From the NCBI GenBank assembly GCA_024398135.1, contig CP073750.1, positions 3,958,471-4,022,470 on the forward strand: DNA of 64,000 bases, given 5' to 3'. The position numbers were made by a program, and so were the translations under genes. Below are positions 26,465 through 35,876 of this stretch, piece by piece. Positions within the stretch are counted from its first letter, which is position 1, and every line of letters starts with the position of its first letter. The notes beneath the pieces are model-generated. The model did not search any database. It saw only the letters and a list, made by a program, of their open reading frames with translations, and was not told the origin of the DNA. The DNA comes from a bacterium SCSIO 12643. Lineage in GTDB: Bacteria > Bacteroidota > Bacteroidia > Flavobacteriales_G > Salibacteraceae.

Positions 26465-27412
26465 CTATTTGAATGAAGCCTTGAGTTGATTCGCAATGTC
26501 TTTTTGCAAATAAATAATCAGCTGTTTTAGTTCGTTCAAATACTTCTCTTGATTTGCGTCAATGGCATAATCGGCACTAGAAGATAGACCCAAAGCGGAT
26601 CCATCTCTAGAACCTGTTTTAATCAACCCATTGCTCCAATCGTTATTACCATAGATATTCTTATCGTAGGTAATCCAAGCAAACGATCCTTTCGGGTTGA
26701 CCAAGCTTATTACTGGTGTAATCATCAATCCAGCTGTAGTAGTCAATGAGTTTTTAGACAATCCTGAATTTTGTCCTTCGAATTGTGCGAATCTCACAAT
26801 ATATCCAATACTAATCAAATTAATTTTTTCCTTAGCGGCCAGATTTTGATAAAAAGTCCCTGGAATTTTAAAAGTGGTAAACACATTATTATTCTTTGGA
26901 CGAAAAATATATTGTTCTTTGATGTCACTCCCACTCATATCAATGGCTGGTGACTTATCATATATATATTGGCCATCGGTTTTTCCAATCATTACGTTCT
27001 TTTTATCCGCTTTGCTCAACACATATTTGCTTTGCATAGTAGCATCTCCATTGGTCACATTTAACCCAATCCCCTTCAAATCCGCCACGAAACTTATATA
27101 CAACTCTTCAATCAAAGCTTGTAGCGCTTCAGGGCTTACTCCTACCAGTGCAGCTTCTGCAAAAACCGATGTTACTCCTTGCTTTTGTATAGTTCCTGCA
27201 TGAGAGACACCCTTCATCAACGAAGCTTGAGTTAAATAGTAATCGTTAATAAATACAGGGTTGGATTGTAATGATTTTGCTGCTGACCCCGGAATTTTTG
27301 TTTTGGCTTTATATTCATCCTCAAAATTTACTTTGCTCCAATCAATTTGAGCTTGTGCTTGAGCTCCCAGACACATCATTAAGATGATGAAGTGTATTCT
27401 TATCTTTTTCAT
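26465..27412 (-). CDS. Secreted protein of unknown function
   Basis: About 315 residues from the ATG at 27412, which gives a signal peptide (MKKIRIHFIILMMCLGAQAQ). The open frame reaches 27436 but adds eight residues with no signal character. The mature part is Lys/Asn/Ser-rich, with SDIKEQYIFRPKNN and a C-terminal helix (KYLNELKQLIIYLQKDI). Family not recognised. Single gene. Confidence 0.7.
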   Translation of the reverse strand: MKKIRIHFIILMMCLGAQAQAQIDWSKVNFEDEYKAKTKIPGSAAKSLQSNPVFINDYYLTQASLMKGVSHAGTIQKQGVTSVFAEAALVGVSPEALQALIEELYISFVADLKGIGLNVTNGDATMQSKYVLSKADKKNVMIGKTDGQYIYDKSPAIDMSGSDIKEQYIFRPKNNNVFTTFKIPGTFYQNLAAKEKINLISIGYIVRFAQFEGQNSGLSKNSLTTTAGLMITPVISLVNPKGSFAWITYDKNIYGNNDWSNGLIKTGSRDGSALGLSSSADYAIDANQEKYLNELKQLIIYLQKDIANQLKASFK

Positions 27413-27522
27413 ATTTAAGCTTTTAATGCTGCTCAAAAATGAAAGCTTTAATCCGCCAGCACAATACGCAGAGTTGCGTATTTATAGAATACTAATTCTC
27501 TTTCCAAAATCACTAATATGAG

Positions 27523-27530
27523 TACATTTG
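27523..27530 (+). promoter_or_regulatory. Candidate -7 element of yjdM
   Basis: TACATTTG matches TAnnTTTG, 20 bases before the ATG at 27551. It overlaps the earlier in-frame start at 27518 and so supports the later one. Confidence 0.5.
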
Positions 27531-27550
27531 CCCACTTTAAAATCAACATC

Positions 27551-27892
27551 ATGTCAGAAGAATTACCAGCTTGTCCAAAGTGCAACTCAGAATATACTTA
27601 CCAAATGGATGCTTTGATGGTATGTCCGGAATGTGGTTATGAATGGAATCCTGAAGAATTGGCTGCCGAAGAAGCTGCATCCATCATTAAAGATGCCAAT
27701 GGAAATCCTTTAGCGGATGGAGATACTGTAATTGTGATTAAAAACTTACCAGTCAAAGGAGCTCCCGGCCCTGTAAAGGCAGGAACTAAGGTGAAGAATA
27801 TTCGCCTCACTGATGGAGACCACAATATTGCATGTAAAATTGATGGTTTTGGGGCCATGGGGTTAAAATCTGAGTTTGTAAAGAAGGCGTAA
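27551..27892 (+). CDS. yjdM: YjdM/PhnA family zinc-ribbon protein
   Basis: 113 residues from the ATG at 27551, the usual length and N-terminus ([20 protein letters not shown]) for this family. A four-cysteine zinc ribbon (CPKC and CPEC, about residues 8-30) is followed by the conserved beta domain ([20 protein letters not shown], then [14 protein letters not shown] and [18 protein letters not shown]). E. coli YjdM was named PhnA but is not a phosphonoacetate hydrolase; the function of the family is not settled. Single gene, ending in a hairpin that contains its stop codon. Confidence 0.96.
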   Translation: MSEELPACPKCNSEYTYQMDALMVCPECGYEWNPEELAAEEAASIIKDANGNPLADGDTVIVIKNLPVKGAPGPVKAGTKVKNIRLTDGDHNIACKIDGFGAMGLKSEFVKKA

Positions 27893-27902
27893 CCGCCTTC
27901 TT
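27881..27902 (+). terminator. Hairpin holding the yjdM stop codon in its loop
   Basis: AAGAAGGCG (27881-27889) pairs perfectly with CGCCTTCTT (27894-27902); the four-base loop TAAC contains the TAA stop. There is no T-run, so termination would be atypical; it may instead protect the 3' end or serve the converging gene. Confidence 0.5.
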
Positions 27903-27925
27903 ACAGAAAGAAACTAACCCTCCTC

Positions 27926-28987
27926 TTACAATTCAAAACTATATGTCACTAACTCCTGATCTTTTAATACCTCTTCTCTGGATTTCATTTCAAAAGGGCG
28001 ATTGAGACGGTTATTTGCAAAGTCACAGACTTTCTTTTCAAATACAATCTGGTATTCACCTGATACCCATTTTTCATTAGGAACAAAACCAAAAGTTTGA
28101 TCTGTTTCGTTCCAGGTATACACCCCATTAATCTGTTTTCCATCACGCGTATAAATCTTTACCCCATCCACAATAGATGAATGATCCATCCCTTCCGAAA
28201 ATGGAATAATTAAAGTCTTACGTGAATTGGCCTTAGGTTTTTTAATCAAATCAAATAGAACCTTAGGCATTTCATAATCTTCCGCTATAATTGTGAATTG
28301 GTGTACATAAGGTTTTGCCATGGCCCTGCCATATACATCTTTCATTTCCGGCAATACCTCAAGTGTATAAGTCTCTCCTATCTGAAATGGAATTTCCATA
28401 TCAATTCCGCGCTTTACTTTACCTGGATGCACCATTAACACCAAAACCTTTTGGTCTTCCAACCAATAAGACCTTTGACGCCAAACCGTTGGAATTTCCT
28501 TTCCTTGTGGATCCAAAATTCTAACGTTTTCGTAACCATTAATATCATGAAGCATCGTATTGGAAAATTGTACATGAAAAAACAATATATTTCTTGGTAC
28601 TTCTGTAGATGCTGGAAAAACATTTTCTACATAAGCCAATGGTTCATTCGCATTTAATGGTTTAGGTGTCTGATATTTTTGCACTTCAGACTGGTATCTA
28701 ATCTCGAATTCCAACCCAGCCCCTAAATCGGTTAATGGTTTAAATATAAGATCTCCATCCTTATGAGTGTATTTACCGCTTACGGATACAGGCGCTGGTT
28801 TGCCATCCATAACCTGCGTGAATGTCAATTGACTTTCTACGTTTTTTTCAACAGAATCCGATGGCACTTTCCCTTCGTAGATATTTGCTACTCGAATTAC
28901 GGGTTGTAATGGGTCTGTATCGTCAATTTGAATATGCTGCGCCCAAACCCCAAATGGACACAGTAAAATCAGTATTAAAGCTTTCAT
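27926..28987 (-). CDS. Secreted protein with Ig-like (SbsA-type) domains
   Basis: About 353 residues from the ATG at 28987, which begins a clear signal peptide (MKALILILLCPFGVWAQ); an upstream in-frame ATG at 29032 would translate a terminator hairpin. The sequence has repeated bacterial Ig-like strands, such as VFPASTEVPRNILFFHVQFS and later TLIIPFSEGMDHSS, of the type that describes values at the limits of a fold (SbsA/Big_5). No sorting domain at the C-terminus. It may be a periplasmic or surface accessory protein. Confidence 0.72.
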   Translation of the reverse strand: MKALILILLCPFGVWAQHIQIDDTDPLQPVIRVANIYEGKVPSDSVEKNVESQLTFTQVMDGKPAPVSVSGKYTHKDGDLIFKPLTDLGAGLEFEIRYQSEVQKYQTPKPLNANEPLAYVENVFPASTEVPRNILFFHVQFSNTMLHDINGYENVRILDPQGKEIPTVWRQRSYWLEDQKVLVLMVHPGKVKRGIDMEIPFQIGETYTLEVLPEMKDVYGRAMAKPYVHQFTIIAEDYEMPKVLFDLIKKPKANSRKTLIIPFSEGMDHSSIVDGVKIYTRDGKQINGVYTWNETDQTFGFVPNEKWVSGEYQIVFEKKVCDFANNRLNRPFEMKSREEVLKDQELVTYSFEL

Positions 28988-28993
28988 TTGAAT

Positions 28994-29026
28994 CAAAAAA
29001 GCGCTCCGGAAACATCCGGAACGCTT
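28994..29026 (-). terminator. Terminator after the T9SS cargo gene, abutting the next start codon
   Basis: On the minus strand AAGCGTTCCGGA pairs with TCCGGAGCGCTT (arms at 29015-29026 and 28999-29010, one G-T pair), followed by six T ending at 28995. Only seven bases separate the T-run from the downstream ATG at 28987. Confidence 0.82.
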
Positions 29027-29032
29027 ATACAT

Positions 29033-30430
29033 TTACTTAATAATTAATTGTTGTTGATAAACGCGTTCTTGCGACTGATATATGTTCATCATATATACCC
29101 CCTGAGTCAGTTTACTTACATCCACCGGAATTCTATTTCCTTGAATGAATACACGCAAAGCTTCTTTTCCATCAGCGGTATAAACCACCAATTGTCCATT
29201 ATTTATGGTCGTATTTTCATCTAATTGAATTTGAATAAAATCGCTTGCCGGATTTGGATATACTTTAACACCCGTTAATTGAGGAACTGATTCCACGCTC
29301 AATGCTACGCATGAAGCTGACACACCAGTCGTCAATAACTTCATGACGTCATTTTCCAACACCAACAGCTTACAGTCATTCCAATATGCGATTTGATCAT
29401 AACTGTTCGGATATATTTTAATTTGTTCATCGGTCATCCCTGGACCTGGATTTCCATTAAAATCTCGTAATTCCTCGCTATTGTTATTGAATTTGTTACT
29501 TGTAATAGGCGATCCGTCCAAATATTCCTCCCCAATACGAATTAAAACAGGATTGGGATTCCCATAATGCAAGTCAAACAAATAATCCTTTCCATCCTGG
29601 TTTTGATACACCACCTTAACCGGAGGCATCGTATTCACGTTAAACTGCTCTCTCACCTGAAGCACACCTCCAATTCCTGTAATATCACTTGTTTTAAGAG
29701 AAAATCCAGGCGCACACACCGTTACTCCTAACAAACGACTTTCTCCATTTACATTGGCAAATGCGGCACGTTCTAATGGGGCATCGGTAAAATAGTTTCC
29801 ACCCCAATTTGTCTTAAACATGGATGTTGCTCGATTTGTTGTAGATGAATTATGTTCAAATGGTGCTGCTACTGTAGCCACCTCTCCGTCAAGCGTCCAG
29901 GAACCCGAAGTAATGTATAGCGTATTATCTCCAAAGGTCATATCCTCAACACCATAACCATTTACTCCATTCCAGTCAATCAAACTATAGGTCATACTCG
30001 ATTGGTCTAACACATTCACTGTAGCACCATCATCCTCAATCTTAATCAAATATGAATTTGTTTGACCTGCATCGATCGCTAAAACATAAATAGCTCGGGT
30101 AATTGGGTTTACCTCAAAGTTCTTTATGGTCAAATTCGTTTGACCGGTAGCCCCATTAATCAAATTACTAAAGTTATTTATCTCAGTAACATTATTATCG
30201 ATCGCATCATTCGGATCATTATCCTCAATATCTATCGCATAGAACTCACTATTGGTCTGATTTGCAGCTACCAGCACCACATCGGTACCATTAGATACGA
30301 TTTCTATATCGTTGATAATTCCACCAACTGGTAAGGCTCCGGTTGTTGGGTTTTGCAAGAGAGAATTTTGGGCGGTCACCCAGGATACAGAAGCTCCAAG
30401 GACTAGTGATAGTAGTACTTCTTTTTTCAT
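29033..30430 (-). CDS. Secreted T9SS cargo protein (type A sorting domain)
   Basis: About 465 residues from the ATG at 30430, which gives the signal peptide MKKEVLLSLVLGASVSWVTA. The long central part is a beta-rich domain (about 40-375) with FEVNPITRAIYVLAID, probably a propeller. The last 80 residues start with VKVYPNPASDFIQI and run through GKEALRVF and GVYMMNIYQ to the end, the type A sorting domain cleaved on export. A LytTR regulator gene lies 141 bases upstream on the same strand and may share the transcript. Confidence 0.85.
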   Translation of the reverse strand: MKKEVLLSLVLGASVSWVTAQNSLLQNPTTGALPVGGIINDIEIVSNGTDVVLVAANQTNSEFYAIDIEDNDPNDAIDNNVTEINNFSNLINGATGQTNLTIKNFEVNPITRAIYVLAIDAGQTNSYLIKIEDDGATVNVLDQSSMTYSLIDWNGVNGYGVEDMTFGDNTLYITSGSWTLDGEVATVAAPFEHNSSTTNRATSMFKTNWGGNYFTDAPLERAAFANVNGESRLLGVTVCAPGFSLKTSDITGIGGVLQVREQFNVNTMPPVKVVYQNQDGKDYLFDLHYGNPNPVLIRIGEEYLDGSPITSNKFNNNSEELRDFNGNPGPGMTDEQIKIYPNSYDQIAYWNDCKLLVLENDVMKLLTTGVSASCVALSVESVPQLTGVKVYPNPASDFIQIQLDENTTINNGQLVVYTADGKEALRVFIQGNRIPVDVSKLTQGVYMMNIYQSQERVYQQQLIIK

Positions 30431-30571
30431 AATACATTTTTGTTTACGGTTTACCCTAACCAAACGTATCAGAACTTTTTGGGTTGCTTTACTTAAATTA
30501 ATTCTTAAATATTTCGCTACACAACTAAATAACAAAATAAAATTACACAAACATACTAGCTCCTGTCAGGT

Positions 30572-31315
30572 CTATCTTCCTTTTAAATACTCCAATAATT
30601 CATGTTTTTTGCGTGTGGAAACCGTTATCGTACTCCCATCTTCCATTAGCAAATACCCTCCGTCACGATTAATATAACTCTTAATCTTGCTTAAATTCAA
30701 AACATGTGACTGATGAACACGTTGAAACATTTTTCGTGGTAAAATCTGCTCATATGACTTCAGTGTTTTTGAAGTGAGCATACTTTCCTGATTCACAAAA
30801 TGAATTCTTGTATAATTCCGCTCCGCTTTTAAACGTATAATACTACCAATAGGAAACAAATGAATTCCATCATTTGATGGGATAGCCACTTTTCGTTCCA
30901 TCATGTTCACTTTTGAACTCCCTTTCAATTCTTCGATTTGTTGACGTAAAAGCTGATTCTCTTTCCATAGAATTTTCTTTACAACTCGGGATAATTCTTG
31001 CTTTAGAATAGGCTTCAACAAAAAGTCCAACCCATTATAAACAAATGCTTTGACAGAGTTCTCAATCCATTCAGAAGTAAAAATCAAATAGGTCTTTTGC
31101 GTTAATATTCTTAATAGATTCTCATGAACCTGTTCAACCATATCCGTATCAATAAAGACCATATCCGGCCTTAAATCATGTATCTGAGAAAGGGCTTCAG
31201 CAATATCAGAATATTCCCCTAATACTTCAATTTCAGGACAATTAGCGACAAGTTCTTTATAAATAACGGGGATATTTTGTGGGGCAGCATCAACAATAAG
31301 GCAGGTGTACTTCAT
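30572..31315 (-). CDS. LytTR response regulator with a degenerate receiver
   Basis: About 247 residues from the ATG at 31315 (MKYTCLIVD). The receiver keeps the phosphoacceptor Asp (MVFIDTDM) and the Lys (LLKP), but the usual acidic pair reads DA (LIVDAAPQN), so the metal site is weakened. A coiled segment and a normal LytTR DNA-binding domain follow (about 145-247, with IIRLKAERNYTRIHF and the FQRVHQSHVLNLSKI signature). No kinase gene is adjacent. It may work without phosphorylation. The gene next in line encodes a T9SS cargo protein. Confidence 0.92.
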   Translation of the reverse strand: MKYTCLIVDAAPQNIPVIYKELVANCPEIEVLGEYSDIAEALSQIHDLRPDMVFIDTDMVEQVHENLLRILTQKTYLIFTSEWIENSVKAFVYNGLDFLLKPILKQELSRVVKKILWKENQLLRQQIEELKGSSKVNMMERKVAIPSNDGIHLFPIGSIIRLKAERNYTRIHFVNQESMLTSKTLKSYEQILPRKMFQRVHQSHVLNLSKIKSYINRDGGYLLMEDGSTITVSTRKKHELLEYLKGR

Positions 31316-31595
31316 TGACTCAATAGGTTTATAATTCATAGCATAGCACTATCAATGTCTCTACATTGACAACACATTTAAATCACATGGCCTCACTTTA
31401 TTAACGCTGGATAGGCATTAATGGTTTGAATTAAACACAATATCTACCTGATATACATTTAATTGCACTCAAATATAGCACTTATTTTTATAAAAATCCA
31501 CACTATATTATTCTCGATAAATCAAACCATTCAAATGAAAAGCGAAACCATACGAATATCAATAACAATCTGAATTACAAAAAGTTATTTTGTAA

Positions 31596-31632
31596 GTTTC
31601 GTCTACAATCACCGATAATAACCTGTTTACCG
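31596..31632 (+). promoter_or_regulatory. Candidate regulatory region upstream of the 31677 gene
   Basis: GTTTCGTCTACA (31596-31607) is identical to 24016-24027 upstream of a lipoprotein gene, and AACCTGTTTACC (from 31620) resembles the right half of the palindromic motif. The rest of the 361-base gap 31316-31676 is AT-rich with no gene. Confidence 0.35.
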
Positions 31633-31676
31633 TTGTCGGTCATTTAATCAATTATTCACTATACAAAATCAATGTT

Positions 31677-33416
31677 ATGAACATGAAAAACAAACCTATT
31701 CAATGGCTTTTGACAGCCATACTTGCAACCTCCGGTAGCCTCTTGATGGCACAACCTGTGATTTTAAATCCTCTAGCAACAAGTGAGGATATCTATGTTA
31801 GTGGACCTCCAACCACAAATAACACTGGAAACGACATTTGCCATGTTCCTTTTGCCCCACCAAGCAATTTAGTTAACGTCATGGTCTATGAAAACGGACC
31901 AAACGTATTCCTAACTCATCAAAATGTAGGTAACAATAGTCCTGGAACGGTGATCACATTAGGTACAATGTTACCCCCTGGAACCATTTTTTTTGATCCG
32001 GATGTAGTTTCAGTTGTGTCAGGTGGTACTGGAATTGGAGCTCTTAAAGAATGGATTATTGTTGTATATATCGCTGACACTCCAGGCCCTTCCGCTCCAA
32101 CCATATTTGCCGAAATGTATAATTGGGGTGGCACGACTTTCTCATTAGTAGGTGGTCCTTATGATTTATCGAATAGCGGTGGAGTTTTGCCTTGTAATTC
32201 ACCAAATATTGATGCTGACTATTTAGGCAATTATGCCATTGTATGGGAAGAGGATAACGAGATTTTTATGGCGAGCGAAAATGCTTTTGGAACATTCCCA
32301 AATCAGCCTTCACACTTTATTAACCATTCTATTTCCTGTTCTCTATCCGGAAACGAAAGAAGCCCTGATGTATGTATTATTCCCGATGGTGGTACGAATT
32401 CACTAATCAATGTGACTTTTACAAATACCGCAAATGATATATTATATCTGGAACGTATTTTCACCAATCAAATCCCAGGGCTCCCAGGAACTTATCCGTT
32501 TCCTCCGTCAAACTGTGCATCTCCAATGTTTTACGCGCAAAGTTTTGTTTCTTTAGGAACTATTCATGATCCAAGAATTGCCTGTCCTCCATCCACTAGT
32601 GGAACTCGTAATATTTTAGATATGACCATCGCATTTCAATTTATATATAGTACGTCCCCTTTTAATTCACATTTAGTTACTGCAACTCATAATTTAATTA
32701 ACTACCCTCCTGCGGGTAGCATTGTTTATAATAGATTAGATGTTGCCGGATCTTCTTTTCCAGCATATGGTCCCAATTATACCAATCAAAAACCTGCAAT
32801 TGCATACAAACAGGTTATAGATGAATTTGTGGTCGCATGGGAATTGCAAGATTTATCTACCGGAGCCAATAACGCCTACTCTCCTGTTAACAACAATTTC
32901 AATTTAGTAGCTGTAAAATGTACTGATGCTAATATTCCTGTAAACGTTGATATGTCAAGTGTAAACAACGTTACTACATCTAGCAACCAGGCGCGTTCTG
33001 TAAGTATAAGTAAAGGAGATATTCCTCCAATGCAATACGGTTTTGTTAAAGACAATAATGTGATTAGATATAATAGTGTCTTTTCCGGATCCAACCTCAA
33101 GAAAGAAAACCCAGGAAAAATATGGTTTATAGATTATTCACACTCTACAACAGATGTACCTGATTTTACAACAAATTCAGAAATTAAAATGTACCCGAAT
33201 CCTGTAGCATTCAATGGAGGCGACATTCATTTGGATTTAAACAATACTACTGTGTCGGAAATTTCAATTATGACCATTGATGGCAAACAAGTATATCATT
33301 TGGATATCGAAAACCAATCTACCGTAACTATTCCAAATCAGTTCCCGAAAGGCGCTTATTTTGTTGTGATTAAAAGCGATAATACACAAGAAACTAAAAA
33401 ACTTATGATCCAGTAA
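31677..33416 (+). CDS. Secreted T9SS cargo protein (type A sorting domain), unknown main domain
   Basis: 579 residues: signal peptide (about 1-27, ending LLMAQ), a 460-residue beta-rich body I cannot assign, with repeated phrases such as PNIDADYLGNYAIVWEEDNE and later ACPPSTSGTRNILDMTIAFQ, and a type A T9SS domain from about residue 505 (IKMYPNPVAFNGGDI, DGKQVYHLDI, GAYFVVIKS). A second ATG two codons in could be the start. It ends at a strong terminator. Confidence 0.85.
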   Translation: MNMKNKPIQWLLTAILATSGSLLMAQPVILNPLATSEDIYVSGPPTTNNTGNDICHVPFAPPSNLVNVMVYENGPNVFLTHQNVGNNSPGTVITLGTMLPPGTIFFDPDVVSVVSGGTGIGALKEWIIVVYIADTPGPSAPTIFAEMYNWGGTTFSLVGGPYDLSNSGGVLPCNSPNIDADYLGNYAIVWEEDNEIFMASENAFGTFPNQPSHFINHSISCSLSGNERSPDVCIIPDGGTNSLINVTFTNTANDILYLERIFTNQIPGLPGTYPFPPSNCASPMFYAQSFVSLGTIHDPRIACPPSTSGTRNILDMTIAFQFIYSTSPFNSHLVTATHNLINYPPAGSIVYNRLDVAGSSFPAYGPNYTNQKPAIAYKQVIDEFVVAWELQDLSTGANNAYSPVNNNFNLVAVKCTDANIPVNVDMSSVNNVTTSSNQARSVSISKGDIPPMQYGFVKDNNVIRYNSVFSGSNLKKENPGKIWFIDYSHSTTDVPDFTTNSEIKMYPNPVAFNGGDIHLDLNNTTVSEISIMTIDGKQVYHLDIENQSTVTIPNQFPKGAYFVVIKSDNTQETKKLMIQ

Positions 33417-33437
33417 TTTTCTGATTCATAAAAGCCA

Positions 33438-33471
33438 AAATCCCACCCAATAATTGGGTGGGATTTTTTTT
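33438..33471 (+). terminator. Rho-independent terminator
   Basis: AAATCCCACCCAA (33438-33450) pairs with TTGGGTGGGATTT (33454-33466) across a TAA loop, followed by more T. It serves the T9SS cargo gene and, on the other strand, the end of the 33486-37055 operon. Confidence 0.92.
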
Positions 33472-33485
33472 AGGGCCAGACTTAC

Positions 33486-34112
33486 TTAATTATAAATCCA
33501 AAGTAAAACGGGTACGGTTTCATCTTGTAAAATGGAGTCTAGCAACTTCATTGCTTTATTAGAAACCATGGGGCACCCCAAACTATTTGGGGCGTATTTG
33601 GGGTAAATCTCCTGATCTGGTACATGCTCCCAGGAATGAAGAACTATGATTCTTTTATAAGCATTGTTGTTTGTAGATTCTAAACCATGAAGTTTATAAT
33701 TCACGTGAATTCCCCAATTGCTATATCCCCGTTTCCCTATTTTGTATTTCCCCAAAGAACTACAATAACTTTCAGGTAAATTACTGAATTTAGGCAGCTT
33801 ATACGCTGTTTCAGGATGAGGTTTTCCGCCACAACTTCCATGGCTACAAAGGGCCTTCATACGGATACTATCCCCTTTGAAATCCCATAAAAACAACCTG
33901 TATTTCCCAGAATGCTTACTCATATCTACCAAAATAGCATAACGGATATTCATTTGATTTGCTTCACTATAACTGCGTGCTTGTTGGGCTTTTAATCTTA
34001 AGTTGGAGAGATCATTGTTTTGTGTGTAACTACAAAAATTCAAATTCATAAAAAGCAATACACCTACTCCTACTTTAATCACTGCTCCAGGACTATACTT
34101 CATATTTATCAT
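33486..34112 (-). CDS. YkuD_2-type murein L,D-transpeptidase-like protein
   Basis: 208 residues with an N-terminal signal/anchor segment (about 10-28). The catalytic part has LFLWDFKGDSIRMKALCSHG, the His-bearing RIIVLHSWEHVP and NSLGCPMVSNKA with the nucleophile Cys, the pattern of the YkuD_2 family in Bacteroidetes. Such enzymes are related to L,D-transpeptidases acting on peptidoglycan, though activity of this subgroup is little tested. The start overlaps the TPR gene stop as ATGA; it is the last gene of a four-gene operon. Confidence 0.85.
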   Translation of the reverse strand: MINMKYSPGAVIKVGVGVLLFMNLNFCSYTQNNDLSNLRLKAQQARSYSEANQMNIRYAILVDMSKHSGKYRLFLWDFKGDSIRMKALCSHGSCGGKPHPETAYKLPKFSNLPESYCSSLGKYKIGKRGYSNWGIHVNYKLHGLESTNNNAYKRIIVLHSWEHVPDQEIYPKYAPNSLGCPMVSNKAMKLLDSILQDETVPVLLWIYN

Positions 34113-35221
34113 TTTTTAAACCATTTAATCAATAATAGAATTGTAGCTATAACTGCGAACACACCTAATCCCCATATATAGCGGCTTTGTATTTCTATCT
34201 TTTTAAAAGCATCATTATTTTGTTGGTGAAGCTTCTCTTGTACCCCCTTTAAAGAATCTATTTCACGACTCAATAGTTTTAAAGAATCAATTTTTATGAT
34301 TTCAGCCATATGAATTGAATCTAAATGATTGGCATAATCATCTATCCCCATTAGCAATATCTCCGGATCAATCTTACTTCTATTCATCATTCGAATAAAT
34401 GTTGGTGATAATTCGGCCATATTTTGAGCATTAATCCGTGAATTATTAAGCTTACCGATTTTGGTCTTTATTTTTCTTTGAATGTATGCATCGATTTGAA
34501 AATCTATCGCATAGGTATATGCAAGCAATGCATTTTCATATGTGCCGACTTGAAAATTAAAATCACCTAGTGACACTAATAAATTTGAGATCACCTGATT
34601 GGGTGCCGGTGTAAAAGGGACACGAGTTCTTATTTGGTAACTTATATGATCGTTTATTTTTCTAACCCCATTAGAGCTATGGTTGTAATCTACTCTAGCC
34701 ACTAATTTCGAAACATCCAGTATGCGATGCGTTTTTAGCCAGCCGGGAGACTTTTTCTCCTTTAATTTGGCTTTTAATATTTCTATATGCACCCATTCGC
34801 TCCCAAAATGAGAATCCTTATTTAATTCGTATCCTAACGAAATATATTTCAGTGCACTATCTAACTCTCCAATTAACTCATAAGAAGTCCCAATATTGGC
34901 TATAATATTATACTCGTTAGGGTGCTGTTGATACAACGGCAAAAGAATCTGTAATGCAGAATCTGCTTGTCCCAGTTTCATTAAATTCACCGAAATATCG
35001 GACCAGACTTTATGATCTTCGGGATGACTGATTGACTCAGCTTTTAACTTTAGCAACTTTTCATTAATAAAAACAGTATCAAACTGTTTCATCCCATCAG
35101 TTAAATAAAAATATCGCGTAAATATTCTTTTACCTGATAAGGAATAACCATACTCATTCCCACACCCAAAGGCCATTTGAAACATGGAAATTCCTACTAC
35201 TAAAACCAATATTTTTTTCAT
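34109..35221 (-). CDS. TPR protein with C-terminal membrane anchor
   Basis: About 370 residues from the ATG at 35221 (MKKILVLVVGISMFQMAFGC), with a signal peptide and a possible lipobox Cys. TPR-like helices lie at about 60-150 (ADSALQILLPLYQQHPNEYN), a charged coiled coil at about 300-345, and a membrane helix near the end (WGLGVFAVIATILLLIKWF). The earlier ATG at 35239 abuts the preceding stop codon; the later one fits a signal peptide better. Probably an envelope scaffold for its operon partners. Confidence 0.75.
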   Translation of the reverse strand: MKKILVLVVGISMFQMAFGCGNEYGYSLSGKRIFTRYFYLTDGMKQFDTVFINEKLLKLKAESISHPEDHKVWSDISVNLMKLGQADSALQILLPLYQQHPNEYNIIANIGTSYELIGELDSALKYISLGYELNKDSHFGSEWVHIEILKAKLKEKKSPGWLKTHRILDVSKLVARVDYNHSSNGVRKINDHISYQIRTRVPFTPAPNQVISNLLVSLGDFNFQVGTYENALLAYTYAIDFQIDAYIQRKIKTKIGKLNNSRINAQNMAELSPTFIRMMNRSKIDPEILLMGIDDYANHLDSIHMAEIIKIDSLKLLSREIDSLKGVQEKLHQQNNDAFKKIEIQSRYIWGLGVFAVIATILLLIKWFKK

Positions 35222-35239
35222 ATTCTCTTTATTATTCAA

Positions 35240-35875
35240 TCAATACACACGTGTACCTAAAAGCCAGGTCTTTAACATCATTGTATTGGGTAAGAATGTT
35301 CCCACAACATACACTTGAGAAGATTGAAACGCTTCTGATTCATCCAGCTTCTCGCGTACCACTGCCCCACTGATATAATCAGAATGGACAAAGAATGCTT
35401 CTTCGTTTTGTACTACTACAAATCCCACATGATAATCCAGTCCAACAATAAAAATGCTATTCTGCAATCCCTGGAATTGAGCTATTACCCGATCATAGCC
35501 TTGATATCTAACTGTATTATTTTCGCCACATACAGACTTCACTATTATTGCCGCAGCTTGTTGTGCCAGCTTATATCTATTCAATTGAAAACCTACATGT
35601 TTTAGTGTGGTACTCACAAAATATCCGCAGGCAATTTCTCCTTTTCCCGGTGTATTCGAAATCCCGTTGAAATCCCAGGGAGTTCCGTACCAGGCTGGAA
35701 ACACACTATCTACCAGTGTTTGATACATGATTTGATTATATAAATTGGAATCTGTTAAAGTCCAATTACTTCTATGTTGCTTCATGTTATGCAAAACCTG
35801 AGTATAGTGCGGCCTTTGAGCATAACCAACGCCAAAAACACCTAAAAGACATACCGTAAACAGATAGAGATTCAT
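35240..35875 (-). CDS. Secreted protein with a possible NlpC/P60-like cysteine-peptidase fold
   Basis: About 211 residues from the ATG at 35875, with a signal peptide (MNLYLFTVCLLGVFGVGYAQ). GEIACGYFVSTTLKHVGF places a Cys at the start of a helix and LDYHVGFVVVQ places a His in a following strand, the order and spacing expected of NlpC/P60- or CHAP-like peptidases; the third residue is not obvious. The family is not one I can name. The gene starts one base after the vWA gene's stop codon, so it is co-transcribed with it. Confidence 0.6.
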   Translation of the reverse strand: MNLYLFTVCLLGVFGVGYAQRPHYTQVLHNMKQHRSNWTLTDSNLYNQIMYQTLVDSVFPAWYGTPWDFNGISNTPGKGEIACGYFVSTTLKHVGFQLNRYKLAQQAAAIIVKSVCGENNTVRYQGYDRVIAQFQGLQNSIFIVGLDYHVGFVVVQNEEAFFVHSDYISGAVVREKLDESEAFQSSQVYVVGTFLPNTMMLKTWLLGTRVY

Positions 35876-35876
35876 C

